Shown here one piece after another: positions 8,528 to 17,895 of a DNA stretch of 64,000 bases (the stretch's first letter is position 1; each line of letters opens with the position of its first letter). Made by a program: the position numbers and the translations under genes. The notes beneath the pieces were generated by a model. That model saw nothing but the letters and a program-made list of their open reading frames with translations. It did no database searches and was not told where the DNA came from. Origin of the DNA: Caballeronia sp. INDeC2 (GTDB lineage Bacteria; Pseudomonadota; Gammaproteobacteria; Burkholderiales; Burkholderiaceae); NCBI RefSeq assembly GCF_023631325.1, contig NZ_JALQDG010000051.1, positions 61,140-125,139 of the forward strand, written 5' to 3'.

Positions 8528-11200
8528 ATGAAGTCTGAAGCAAATCTTTTGCTGCGCGGCGCGCTGGCGCGCAACGCGGAAAGCGACCCAGATCAGCAGG
8601 AAACCGGCGAATGGCTCGACGCGCTGGAAAGCGTGGCGCGCGTGAGCGGTGTGGACCGCGTGACGTTCCTGCTACAGCGGCTTGCCGAGCATGCGAGCCA
8701 CTTGGGCGTGTCGCCTGCGGCACATCCGTACTCGCTGTATCAGAACAGCATCGCCGTCGAGGATCAGCCTGCGTACCCGGGCAATCTGGCAATGGAAGAG
8801 CGCATCACCTCGATTATCCGCTGGAACGCGCTGGCGATGGTGGCCAAGGCAAACAAAGCCTATGGCGAGCTCGGCGGCCATATTGCGAGTTATGCGTCGG
8901 CGGCGGAAATCTTTGAGGTGGGCTTCAATCACTTCTTCCGTGCGGACAGCGAAGCGGGCAGAGGGGATCTCGTCTATTTCCAGCCGCATTCCGCGCCGGG
9001 CGTGTATGCACGCGCGTATCTTGAAGGCCGTCTCGACGCGGATCACCTTGAACGCTACCGCCAGGAGGTGGACGGCGGCGGCCTGTGTTCGTACCCACAT
9101 CCGTGGCTGATGCCAGACTTCTGGCAGTTCCCGACGGGTTCGATGGGCATCGGTCCGATCAGTTCGATCTATCAGGCGCGCTTTCTTCGCTATCTCGAGA
9201 ATCGTGGCATCGCACAGACGGCGCAACGGCGCGTGTGGGGTGTGTTCGGCGACGGTGAGATGGATGAGCCGGAATCGATCGCTGCGCTCTCGCTGGCTGC
9301 GCGTGAAGGGCTCGACAATTTGACATTCGTCATCAACTGCAATCTTCAGCGGCTTGACGGTCCCGTGCGCGGCAACGGCCAAATCATCCAGGAACTCGAG
9401 TCGCTGTTCCAGGGCGCGGGGTGGAATGTTATCAAGGTGATCTGGGGCTCCGACTGGGACGCGCTCTTTGCGCGCGACCGCAACCATGTGCTGCTGCGTC
9501 GCTTTGCAGCGACAGTCGATGGGCAGTACCAGACGCTGGGTGCCAACGATGGCGCTTATAACCGTGCCCACTTCTTCGACCTTGATCCGGAGTTGCAATT
9601 GCTTGTCTCGCACATGACGCCCGAGGAAATTGACGGTCTGCGGCGCGGCGGCCACGACCTGCGCAAGCTGTACGCGGCGTTTGCGTCGGCGGTGGCACAT
9701 CAGGGCCGTCCGACCGTAATTCTCGCCAAGACGAAGAAGGGATACGGCATGGGGCAGGCGGGCGAATCGCGCAACACGGCTCACCAGCAGAAAAAGCTTG
9801 ACGTCGAGGCACTCGAGGCGTTTCGCGACCGCTTCGCGCTGCCGCTCGATGACGATCAGGTGGCCGACATGGCGCTCTACCGCCCCGCCGAGGACAGTGC
9901 CGAGTTGCGATACCTGCGCGAGCGGCGCGAGACCCTGGGCGGTTACATGCCCCGACGCACAAGTGAGGCAAGCGTCGTCAGGGTGCCACCGCTTGCCAGC
10001 TACGCGCAGTTTGCGTTGGCGCCGGACGCACGTGAGAACTCGACGACGACGGCACTCGTGCGCGTGTTCACGAATCTGCTCAAGGACGCCGAGCTCGGCG
10101 CGCGTATCGTGCCAATCGTGGCCGACGAGGCACGCACTTTCGGTATGGCGAACCTGTTCCGGCAGATAGGAATCTATTCGCCGCAAGGTCAGTTGTACGA
10201 GCCGGAGGATGCGAGCTCGATGCTCTACTACAAGGAGTCGAAGGACGGGCAACTGCTTGAGGAGGGGATCACGGAGGCGGGCGCAATTTCGTCGTGGACG
10301 GCGGCTGCGACCTCGTACAGCGTGAACGGCGTGGCGATGCTGCCTTTCTACATCTACTACTCGATGTTCGGGTTTCAGCGAGTAGGCGATTTGATCTGGG
10401 CCGCGGCGGACCAACGCGCGCGCGGCTTTCTGATCGGTGCGACGGCCGGGCGCACGACACTCTCTGGCGAAGGTCTGCAGCACCAGGACGGCACGAGCCA
10501 CGTGATAGCTGCGACCGTGCCGAATTGCCGGGCGTACGACCCGGCATTTGCGGGCGAAATGGCCATGATTGTCGATCACGGAGCACGTCGCATGCTCGAG
10601 CAGCAGCACGATGAATTCTATTACCTCACCGTCACAAACGAGAGCCACACACACGAAGCAGTCGGTCAGCACGAATACGATGACATCATTCGGGGCATGC
10701 GCCGATACGGCACGCGCGGCGAGGGTCCGCCGGTCGTGCGTCTGCTCGGATCGGGCGCCATCCTGCGCGAGGTGATTGCTGCGGCGGAACTCCTCGCCAA
10801 CGACTGGGGCATCGCATCAGAGGTCTGGAGCGTGACAAGTTTTTCCGAACTCGCGCGTGAGGCGCGCGAAGTCGAGCGCGAGAAACTCTTTTCCAATGCA
10901 GCGGAGCGAGAGAGTCACGTGGCACGTTGCCTCGCCGGGGCTACGCCCGTGGTCGCGGCGAGTGACTATGTCCGGGCATACGCGCAACTGATCTCCTCCT
11001 ATGTGCAGGCGCCATATACGACGCTCGGCACCGACGGTTTCGGGCGCAGCGACACACGGGGTGCACTGCGGCGCTTCTTCGAGGTTGATCGCTGGCATGT
11101 AGCGCTCGCAGCACTGGCCGCCGTGGATCCGGCGCAGCACGAGAAGGCGCTCGCGCGCTACGACATCGACCTGGGTCCGGCCGCGCCGTGGAACCTGTGA
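8528..11200 (+). CDS. aceE: Pyruvate dehydrogenase E1 component, homodimeric AceE type
   Basis: An 890-aa thiamine-diphosphate E1 that decarboxylates pyruvate and transfers the acetyl group to lipoyl-E2. Its length matches E. coli AceE (887 aa). The ThDP/Mg motif is G241-D-G-E-M-D-E-P-E-S followed by NCNLQRLDG; the transketolase-like middle and C-terminal domains (GLQHQDGTSH, TLGTDGFGRSD) are complete. The normal core copy of AceE lies with aceF-lpdA; this one lies in an aromatic-catabolism operon with only an E2 behind it, so it is probably a dedicated copy that consumes pyruvate or a related 2-oxo acid released from ring cleavage. The E3 (lipoamide dehydrogenase) is not in the window. Confidence 0.93.
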   Translation: MKSEANLLLRGALARNAESDPDQQETGEWLDALESVARVSGVDRVTFLLQRLAEHASHLGVSPAAHPYSLYQNSIAVEDQPAYPGNLAMEERITSIIRWNALAMVAKANKAYGELGGHIASYASAAEIFEVGFNHFFRADSEAGRGDLVYFQPHSAPGVYARAYLEGRLDADHLERYRQEVDGGGLCSYPHPWLMPDFWQFPTGSMGIGPISSIYQARFLRYLENRGIAQTAQRRVWGVFGDGEMDEPESIAALSLAAREGLDNLTFVINCNLQRLDGPVRGNGQIIQELESLFQGAGWNVIKVIWGSDWDALFARDRNHVLLRRFAATVDGQYQTLGANDGAYNRAHFFDLDPELQLLVSHMTPEEIDGLRRGGHDLRKLYAAFASAVAHQGRPTVILAKTKKGYGMGQAGESRNTAHQQKKLDVEALEAFRDRFALPLDDDQVADMALYRPAEDSAELRYLRERRETLGGYMPRRTSEASVVRVPPLASYAQFALAPDARENSTTTALVRVFTNLLKDAELGARIVPIVADEARTFGMANLFRQIGIYSPQGQLYEPEDASSMLYYKESKDGQLLEEGITEAGAISSWTAAATSYSVNGVAMLPFYIYYSMFGFQRVGDLIWAAADQRARGFLIGATAGRTTLSGEGLQHQDGTSHVIAATVPNCRAYDPAFAGEMAMIVDHGARRMLEQQHDEFYYLTVTNESHTHEAVGQHEYDDIIRGMRRYGTRGEGPPVVRLLGSGAILREVIAAAELLANDWGIASEVWSVTSFSELAREAREVEREKLFSNAAERESHVARCLAGATPVVAASDYVRAYAQLISSYVQAPYTTLGTDGFGRSDTRGALRRFFEVDRWHVALAALAAVDPAQHEKALARYDIDLGPAAPWNL

Positions 11201-11231
11201 TGCCTGAACACACTATGAAAAAGGACCGATT

Positions 11232-12575
11232 ATGCAGGAGCTGAAGGTTCCCGACATCGGCGATTACCGGAATATTCCGGTAATCGAGGTATTGGTTTGC
11301 GCCGGAGAGGTCGTGGCGGTAGATCAGCCGCTCGTCACGCTTGAGTCGGACAAGGCCACCATGGATGTACCCAGCGTGTTCGCCGGCACGATCCGCGAGG
11401 TGCTGCTCAAGCCAGGCGATCGAGTGTCGCATGGAAGCGTTATCGCGCACCTAGAGTTTGACGCGCCAGCCTCCAATGCCAGCGCGTCGGTGCTTGCAGC
11501 CACTCACACTGGCACAGCAATTTCGGATGCGGCAACGGCATTTTCTACGCCGGCTAGGCCGCAAACACCGAAGCAGCGGACAGAGTCGACAGCCAGCGAA
11601 GCCAATGCAGGCGCATTGCTCGCGGATCGCTCGGAAGTCACGGTCGATAGAGCACGTGCCGGCAAGGCAGCCGCCGGTCCGTCCGTGCGTAAGCTGGCGC
11701 GTGAGCTCGGTGTCGATCTTTCGAAGGTGGCCGGCAGAGGACGCAATGCCCGTGTGGTGCGCGAGGACGTGCTCGCCCATGTGAAGACGACGTTGTCGAA
11801 ACCAGCGCAAGCCGCCGCGCCCGTCGAGGCGCGAGGTACGCAGCCGGACATTCTCCCTTGGCCGCAAGTGGACTTCGCGAAGTTTGGTCCGGTGGAGCGC
11901 CGCCCGCTCTCACGCATTCGCAAAATCTCCGGAGCAAATCTGCACCGCAACTGGGTGATGATCCCCCACGTCACCAATTTTGACCAGACCGACGTGACGG
12001 AGCTGGAAGTTTTGCGCACCGCGCTTAACCGCGAATCGAAAGCGGGTGCCGCGAAGGTGACGATGCTCGCCTTTCTCGTAAAGGCTTGCGTGGCGGCGCT
12101 TCAGCAGTTTCCCCAGTTCAACGTGAGCCTCGACGGTCAAGAGCTCGTGCAGAAGCGCTATTTTCACATCGGCTTCGCCGCGGACACGCCGAATGGCCTC
12201 GTCGTGCCCGTGATTCGTGATGCGGATCGCAAAGGGGTTGCTGCGATCGCAACCGAAATGGCAGAACTCGCGGGCCTCGCGCGTGAAGGCAAGCTCACGC
12301 CTGCGCAGATGCAGGGCGGTTCAATGTCGATCTCATCATTGGGCGGCATCGGCGGCTCGCATTTCACACCGATTATCAACGCACCCGAAGTAGCCATTCT
12401 CGGGGTAGGCCGTGCGAGTACCCAGCCCGTGTGGAATGGCAGCGCGTTCGAGCCGCGGTTGATCCTACCGATGTCGCTGTCCTGGGATCACAGGGCGGTG
12501 GACGGTGCTGAAGCCGGGCGCTTCCTTGCATGGCTGGCCACGCTGATGGCCGACTTCCGCCGCGTCTTGCTCTGA
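11232..12575 (+). CDS. aceF: Dihydrolipoamide acetyltransferase, E2 of pyruvate dehydrogenase
   Basis: 447-aa E2 with one N-terminal lipoyl domain (lipoyl lysine K41 in LESDKATMDVPS), an Ala/Thr-rich linker, a peripheral-subunit-binding domain at about residues 155-190 (VRKLARELGVDLSKVAGRG) and a C-terminal catalytic acyltransferase domain ending with the active-site motif DHRAVDGAEAGRFLAWL. It starts 31 bp after aceE. A single lipoyl domain is fewer than the two or three of the core enterobacterial AceF, consistent with a specialised copy. Confidence 0.93.
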   Translation: MQELKVPDIGDYRNIPVIEVLVCAGEVVAVDQPLVTLESDKATMDVPSVFAGTIREVLLKPGDRVSHGSVIAHLEFDAPASNASASVLAATHTGTAISDAATAFSTPARPQTPKQRTESTASEANAGALLADRSEVTVDRARAGKAAAGPSVRKLARELGVDLSKVAGRGRNARVVREDVLAHVKTTLSKPAQAAAPVEARGTQPDILPWPQVDFAKFGPVERRPLSRIRKISGANLHRNWVMIPHVTNFDQTDVTELEVLRTALNRESKAGAAKVTMLAFLVKACVAALQQFPQFNVSLDGQELVQKRYFHIGFAADTPNGLVVPVIRDADRKGVAAIATEMAELAGLAREGKLTPAQMQGGSMSISSLGGIGGSHFTPIINAPEVAILGVGRASTQPVWNGSAFEPRLILPMSLSWDHRAVDGAEAGRFLAWLATLMADFRRVLL

Positions 12576-12616
12576 TGCGGCTCATTCACGAAACACAGTA
12601 CAGACTGGAGACAGAC

Positions 12617-13198
12617 ATGACCACAGCACAAACAAAGACCGGCAACCCAGAGAACGAAGCGCGCATCGTGCCTGCGCGTATGGCGCACCTCGTGTATCGA
12701 TGCGCGCGGCGCGCGGAGACCGTTGCCTGGTACTTGAAGCTCTTTCAGGCACAGCTTGTTTTCGAGGACAACGTTCTGACCTTCATTACGTACGACGATG
12801 AGCACCACCGGCTGGCGTTCTTCAACATGCCTGATATTCCGGCCAGGCAAGGCGAGACGGCGGGCGTTCACCACGTCGCATACACCTACGACAGTATCGG
12901 TGATTTGCTGGCGACGTATGCGCGGGTCAAGCCGCTAGGCATCCAGCCGTTCTGGTGCATCAATCACGGCCCGACCACGTCGCTCTACTTCCGGGACCCG
13001 GAAGGCAACGAAATCGAATTGCAGGCTGACAACGGCGACGATCCCGGCGCGTACTTCCAGTCGGAGGCATTCGCAAAGAATCCCATCGGCGTTGAGTTCG
13101 ATCCAGACGAGCTGGTCCGGATGTGGCAGGCAGGTGCGAGCGACAAGGAGTTGAGCGCCGTCGGCACGGCCGCAACCGGTAAGTCGACCATCATGTGA
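12617..13198 (+). CDS. VOC-family protein, probable single-domain extradiol dioxygenase
   Basis: A 193-aa vicinal-oxygen-chelate protein. Putative metal ligands are H24 (MAHLVYRC), H86 (GVHHVAYTYD) and E134 (DPEGNEIELQ), the His-His-Glu Fe(II) set of type I extradiol dioxygenases. Start chosen at ATG 12617, preceded by GGAGACAGAC; the frame extends upstream into aceF but without a ribosome-binding site. Coming after a phenol-hydroxylase pair and before an FAH-family hydrolase, it most likely opens a catecholic ring. A non-dioxygenase VOC enzyme (glyoxalase or isomerase) cannot be excluded because the protein is shorter than two-domain extradiol enzymes. Confidence 0.8.
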   Translation: MTTAQTKTGNPENEARIVPARMAHLVYRCARRAETVAWYLKLFQAQLVFEDNVLTFITYDDEHHRLAFFNMPDIPARQGETAGVHHVAYTYDSIGDLLATYARVKPLGIQPFWCINHGPTTSLYFRDPEGNEIELQADNGDDPGAYFQSEAFAKNPIGVEFDPDELVRMWQAGASDKELSAVGTAATGKSTIM

Positions 13199-13210
13199 GC
13201 GGGGGACGCG

Positions 13211-14104
13211 ATGAAACTTGTTACCTTTAGTAACGAAGAAAATCCGCCTGCAGCGGGTCTGGCGGTCGATGGCGGCGTGATCAATATTGCCCGGCATTTC
13301 CCTGATGCGCCGCGTGACACGATAGCGTTGATCGAAACGTGGTCAACGTGGCACGAGCGCCTCGCATCTCTCAAAGCTTCAAAGCCCGCAGACCTCGGAT
13401 TCGACGCCGTTACATTGCAGGCACCGGTGCCCCGTCCAGGCAAGATCCTCGGCATCGGCCTCAACTACGCAGACCACGTAGAGGAGTCCGGCATGCAGCG
13501 GCCTTCCGAGCAACTGTGGTTCGCGAAGATGCCGACTGCCGCGACGGGTCCGTTTGACCCCATCGAACTGCCCCGTGTATCGGAGCAACTGGACTATGAG
13601 GCTGAACTCGCCTTTGTGATTGGCCGCCGATGCCGTCACGTACCGCGCGAACGTGCGCGCGAGGTGATCTTTGGCTACTGCGCGGCAAACGATGTGAGTG
13701 TACGCGACTGGCAACTGCGGACATCACAATTCACGATCGGCAAGTCGTTCGATACACACGCCCCGTTCGGCCCTTGGATCGTGACCGCCGACGAGATTGG
13801 CGATCCACACACCCTGGGAATTCGCTGCTTCGTGAACGATGAGCAGCGACAGAATTCGAATACGTCTGAGCTGGTCTTCGATTGTTTCTCGCAGGTGGAG
13901 CACCTTTCCAAAGCAATGACACTCGAACCCGGTGACGTGATCCTGACCGGAACGCCCGGTGGCGTGGGCGTCGGCCTGAGGCCGCCGCGTTGGCTACGGC
14001 CGCGCGACCGTGTTCGGGTCGAAATCGACAAAATTGGCGCCATCGAGAACACCGTGCAAACAGAAACTTCGAACGACCACGCGACCCAGTGGAGAGAGGC
14101 ATGA
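13211..14104 (+). CDS. Fumarylacetoacetate hydrolase (FAH) family protein
   Basis: A 297-aa FAH-superfamily enzyme: a small N-terminal domain, then the catalytic fold starting with GKILGIGLNYADHVEESG (residues about 78-95). Metal-binding acidic residues are seen in LDYEAELAFVIG and ANDVSVRDWQ, and the signature LEPGDVILTGTPGGVG is near the C-terminus. Members cleave C-C bonds in, hydrate or decarboxylate ring-fission products, often releasing pyruvate. It starts 12 bp after the VOC gene, and its stop overlaps the next start as ATGA (14101-14104). Confidence 0.9.
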   Translation: MKLVTFSNEENPPAAGLAVDGGVINIARHFPDAPRDTIALIETWSTWHERLASLKASKPADLGFDAVTLQAPVPRPGKILGIGLNYADHVEESGMQRPSEQLWFAKMPTAATGPFDPIELPRVSEQLDYEAELAFVIGRRCRHVPRERAREVIFGYCAANDVSVRDWQLRTSQFTIGKSFDTHAPFGPWIVTADEIGDPHTLGIRCFVNDEQRQNSNTSELVFDCFSQVEHLSKAMTLEPGDVILTGTPGGVGVGLRPPRWLRPRDRVRVEIDKIGAIENTVQTETSNDHATQWREA

Positions 14105-14478
14105 ATCAGAAAACGATAGAAAGACAAATCATCGAGCTTGAACAGGCGCGTTGCCGCGCGCTGGTCGAAAGCGACATCGCGACACTGCAACAACTGGTCG
14201 CCGACGACCTCGTTCACGTGCATGCCAACGGAAAGGCGGATGACAAGACCGCCTATCTGATTGCAGTCAGGGAACAGATTCGTTTTCTGGAAGTACGACG
14301 GGACGGTCTCCAGATCAGGGCGTATGGAAATGTCGCCGTTGCCACGGGCCTGCTCGATCAGGTCATCGAGATGAAAGAGACAGGCCAGCGAATCGACATG
14401 CATGTGACGACCACTCAGGTCTGGGTGAGGCACAGCGACTCGTGGCAACAAACCAGCTTCCAGGCAACGAATACGTAA
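14101..14478 (+). CDS. NTF2-like (SnoaL/DUF4440) protein
   Basis: A 125-aa single-domain protein of the nuclear-transport-factor-2 fold (IIELEQARCRALVESDIATL, then LVADDLVHVHANG, then TTQVWVRHSDSWQQTSFQATNT). Such proteins are small ligand-binding proteins, isomerases or hydratases. Start at ATG 14101, overlapping the FAH stop by 4 bp with a GA-rich ribosome-binding site, so it is translationally coupled to the operon. Its exact reaction is unknown. Confidence 0.8.
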   Translation: MNQKTIERQIIELEQARCRALVESDIATLQQLVADDLVHVHANGKADDKTAYLIAVREQIRFLEVRRDGLQIRAYGNVAVATGLLDQVIEMKETGQRIDMHVTTTQVWVRHSDSWQQTSFQATNT

Positions 14479-14623
14479 TGGAAGGCAAGACGTACTAAAA
14501 GTCGCGGCCGCCGCGGAGGGAATCATGGGGCTGAGGCGCGATTTCTTTGGCCGATGAGAGGGAGGGTGGCTGGTTCATTTCAACGCGCTGTGAAAAGTTG
14601 CACATAACATAGAGGAATGCGAA

Positions 14624-15724
14624 GTGAAGAAAGCATTATATTTATGCGCGTTGCCTGTATTGATGTCGGCAAACGCTCAGGCGCAGAGCAGCGTGACCTT
14701 GTTCGGTCTGTTGGATGTCGGCGTGAGCTACGTATCGAACGAAAACGGCAGCCACAACTTTAAAGCAGAGGATTCGATTTGGACGCCCAGTTTATGGGGG
14801 ATCCGCGGAACTGAGGATCTGGGAGGGGGTGTCAGGGCGGTATTCGAACTGCAGTCCCAGTTTTCGATCGATAGCGGTGCGGGCATTCCGGGCCCCGGCG
14901 CTGACTTCAACCGACAAGCTTTCGTCGGGTTGGAAAAGGAGGGGCTGGGGCGGGTCTCGTTCGGCCAGCAGTTCAATCTGATGGCGGATTTCCTGTTCTT
15001 CCCCCCCGCAATGTTGGATAGCTCCTTCATGTATGGCGGGTTGTACAACATGCGTCAGGGTCCGTTCGCTGCACTCGCCATTCCACAGAACCCGACCGGA
15101 GCGTTTGACTTCGACCAGACCGCGGGAACCTCTCGCGTCTCAAACTCCGTCAAGGTGACGTCGATGTCTTTCGCGGGATTGCGAGTGGGCGCGATGTATG
15201 GCTTCGGCAACACGCCCGGATCGTTTTCCGCCAACAACACTGTCGGCTTCGGTATCAACTATGCGATCAACGGTTTTGGCGCAGGTGCCGCCTATAACGA
15301 AACAAAATATGCGTCGCTCAACGACGGTCACGATGGAATTCGCAATTTCGGTGGTGGAGTCAGTCAGACGATCGGAAAACTTTATCTGAACGCCCTTTAC
15401 ACGAACACGCGCAACACGTTGACAGGAGGGATGGTTCAAGTGATGCAGGTGGGTGGACTTTATTCCTTTATGCCCGATCTGCGTTTAGGAGCGAACTATC
15501 AGTACATGAAGGGCAACGCCACGTTGAGCAATAACAAGGCACAGCAGGTCACGAATACCCTTCAGTACTTTTTGTCGAAACGCACTGTGGTGTACCTCGA
15601 AGCAGCCTATCAATGGACTGGAGGCGACGTCGAAGGCGGTCATAACGCCTGGATCAACGGTGAAGGTCCGTCGAGCACTACCCATCAACTCGTAGGTCGT
15701 GCCGGCCTTCAAACAAGTTTCTGA
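14624..15724 (+). CDS. Outer-membrane porin, OmpC-like Gram-negative family
   Basis: A 366-aa trimeric porin. Signal peptide MKKALYLCALPVLMSANAQA, then SSVTLFGLLDVGVSYV, the standard first beta-strand of Burkholderiales porins; the C-terminal phenylalanine (LVGRAGLQTSF) is the outer-membrane insertion signal. The start is GTG 14624, 7 nt behind AGAGGA. Placed at the end of the catabolic operon, it probably admits the aromatic substrate. Confidence 0.9.
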   Translation: MKKALYLCALPVLMSANAQAQSSVTLFGLLDVGVSYVSNENGSHNFKAEDSIWTPSLWGIRGTEDLGGGVRAVFELQSQFSIDSGAGIPGPGADFNRQAFVGLEKEGLGRVSFGQQFNLMADFLFFPPAMLDSSFMYGGLYNMRQGPFAALAIPQNPTGAFDFDQTAGTSRVSNSVKVTSMSFAGLRVGAMYGFGNTPGSFSANNTVGFGINYAINGFGAGAAYNETKYASLNDGHDGIRNFGGGVSQTIGKLYLNALYTNTRNTLTGGMVQVMQVGGLYSFMPDLRLGANYQYMKGNATLSNNKAQQVTNTLQYFLSKRTVVYLEAAYQWTGGDVEGGHNAWINGEGPSSTTHQLVGRAGLQTSF

Positions 15725-16076
15725 GGCGCGCAGTGAAATTTTGTCGGCTTCAATCGCCAATTTGATTTGTAGTATGGCTAATTATATGAGGGGAGACATA
15801 GCGTGGATACTAACGCAATTCATAGATGGGATACCGCATACGAATGGAAGGCGGTGATTCTACTGGCGCTCGGGTTCGGCTTGGTCGGTATCGACCGCTT
15901 TATGATCATGCCGCTGTTTCCAGTTATGATGAAAGACCTGCAACCAAGATCTAGGCCACATCACGAGCGCCCTCGCAGTTGCGTGGGGCGTCTCCGCGAT
16001 CTTCATGGGAAACTTGTCCGACCGACTCGGTCATCGCGCCATTATTATTCCTGCCAGCGTCATATTTTCTCTATTA

Positions 16077-17164
16077 TTGAGACTTACGTAAGTCATGACA
16101 TCACCACAGCTCGGCTTGTTTCCAACATGCGGCGATGATCGATTTGCGCTTCTGCCCGCTCTTGAGCTTATTGCGAGCGGTGTACTTCAGTCAGCGAGGT
16201 TGTCAGGACAGAAGTTGGCCAGGGCGTGCCGCTTAAGCCAGGCCCACAAATACTCGACCGGATTGAGGTCTGGGGCATAGCCGGGCAGCAGTGCCATCTG
16301 TATTGCTCCATGCGTGCTGTCGAGATATTCGCGCACCGCGCCGCTTCTGTGCTGCGCAGCGCCATCCCACACGATCAACAACTTGCGCTTGAACTGCGTG
16401 CGCAACGCCTTGAGAAATTCCACAATCTGCGCGCTCTTGATTGCGCCATCGTGCAAGCGAAACAGGAAATTCGCGCGGGTGAGGCCGGCGATGGCCGAAA
16501 CATGCTTCCAGTTGAAGTGAAACTGGATGACCGGCGTACATCCCTTGGGCGCCCAGGTGCGCACGCGCGTGGGACGCTCCGAGAGGCCCGATTCATCAAT
16601 GAACACGATCAGTCGTCGTTCGGCGGCACACTTTTTTTGAGCGCAGGCCAAGTTTTGCGCTTCCAAGTCAGCACAGCTTGCTCATTGCGTTCGATGGCCC
16701 GGCGCTCTGGCTTTTGCGAACTGAAGCCCAGCGCGCCCAGCAGTCGCCAGACATGGACCTCGCTGAAGGTGATGCCATACAGTCGCTCGATGAGCGCCCG
16801 TACGCGTTTGAGTGTCCACAACTCGGTACCGAAACCGTGTGCCAATGGACCTTGCAGCAGCGCTACGCGCAAGCCCTCCAACTGGCCCACATCCAACTGC
16901 GCTGGCCGGCCCGTGGTCATGACGCGTAACGCCTCGATGCCGCCTTCGTCCAGACGGGCCTTCCATGTGTATGCCGTCTGCCGCGCCACGCCAACGGCCT
17001 TCGCGGCTTCGGCTGGCGTCTTGCCCGCCAGCATGAGGCGTCCAGCTCGCACTCGCTTGCGCGTCGCTTCGTCCATCTTGGCCATGAACCTCATCCGTCA
17101 TCAAGGCGATGATCGTATAACGCTCAAGCCGAGAATCGGTTGTCATGGATTTAGTAAGACTCAA
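16077..17164 (-). mobile_element. IS630-family insertion sequence with TA target duplication
   Basis: A 1088-bp element flanked by TA at 16075-16076 and 17165-17166, the target duplication of the IS630/Tc1-mariner group. The ends are imperfect inverted repeats: TTGAGACTTACG at the left and, reading inward from the right, TTGAGTCTTACT, each followed within 10 nt by ATGACA. The insertion point is exact because the host MFS reading frame is restored when it is removed. Confidence 0.9.
16187..17094 (-). CDS. IS630 transposase, two overlapping frames probably joined by -1 frameshifting
   Basis: Upstream frame 17094-16609 (161 aa) carries the helix-turn-helix (AEAAKAVGVARQTAYTWKARLDEGG). Downstream frame 16666-16187 (159 aa) carries the DDE catalytic core: D in IVFIDESGLSERP, D in LLIVWDGAAQHRS and E in YAPDLNPVEYLWAWLK. 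They overlap at a run of seven A residues (minus strand; T run at 16632-16638), and a -1 slip there joins them into one polypeptide. Programmed frameshifting on such a run is known in IS630 elements, so the element may still be active. Confidence 0.85.
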
Positions 17165-17895
17165 TAGCCGGCCTGAGCGGTCTCGCTACGGGCGTCGGTT
17201 CGTTGATCCTGATTCGGGCTGTGATGGGTGTTGCAGAAGGTGCTTACGCGCCAAGCAGTATCATCGCGACCTTGGAGGCCTCGAAGCCCTCGCGCCACGG
17301 AAGAAACATCGGCATTCAGCAAATGGCCTTGCCACTTTTCGGCTTGGGCCTCGCGCCGATCCTTGTCACCCAAATGCTGAAATTTCTACCGTGGCATTCG
17401 ATTTTCGCCGTGGTCTCAATTCCGGGCATGCTCGTCGCCTTCCTGCTCTGGAAGGTTCTCCGGAATACCAAGGCCACGAGCGCGGCGGTACATACGGCAA
17501 CGCATGATGCCACGGAGCACAGGTGGCTCGACGTTTTCGGGTACCGCAATATCCCGCTGAACATGATCGGGATGCTCTGCTGGTTAACCTGCCTAGCGGT
17601 ACTCAGCGCACTCTTTCCGAGCTATCTGATCGATTATTTGCACTTAGACATGCAGCAAATGGGGTATGTGCTGTCCGCAATCGGATTTGGTGGCACGCTA
17701 GGAACGCTCAAGATGCCGACGCTCTCGGATCGGCTCGGGCGCAAGCCGGTCATGATTCTGTCGGTAATAGGTGCCGCGATCTTCTTCGTACTGCTGAGTC
17801 GCACGGGCGCCAACCAACCCACGGATATCAGATTGATCCACCGTCGATGTTACAGGCTGCGCCGCCCTGAGCAGATTGAACGAAAAGCCTTATGA

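Larger units (their letters stand above)
15803..17895 (+). pseudogene. MFS transporter broken by a frameshift and an IS630 insertion
   Basis: The 5' part (from 15803) encodes the first helix of an MFS permease (AVILLALGFGLVGIDRFMIMPLFPVMMKDLQ). The frame shifts at about 15945 and resumes as DLGHITSALAVAWGVSAIFM, then GNLSDRLGHRAIIIPASVIF. IS630 is inserted at 16077-17164. Removing it with one TA copy restores SLLAGLSGLATGVGSLILIRAV in frame, continuing to 17895 through the second half (LSDRLGRKPVMI). After about 17820 the sequence leaves the family and the last helices are missing. It was probably an aromatic-acid/proton symporter of the adjacent operon and should now be non-functional. Confidence 0.85.

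Noticed and set aside
8672..10672. 666-codon open frame antisense to aceE
   Set aside because: It lies opposite a fully conserved AceE, has no ribosome-binding site or domain, and is the usual by-product of high G+C codon usage.
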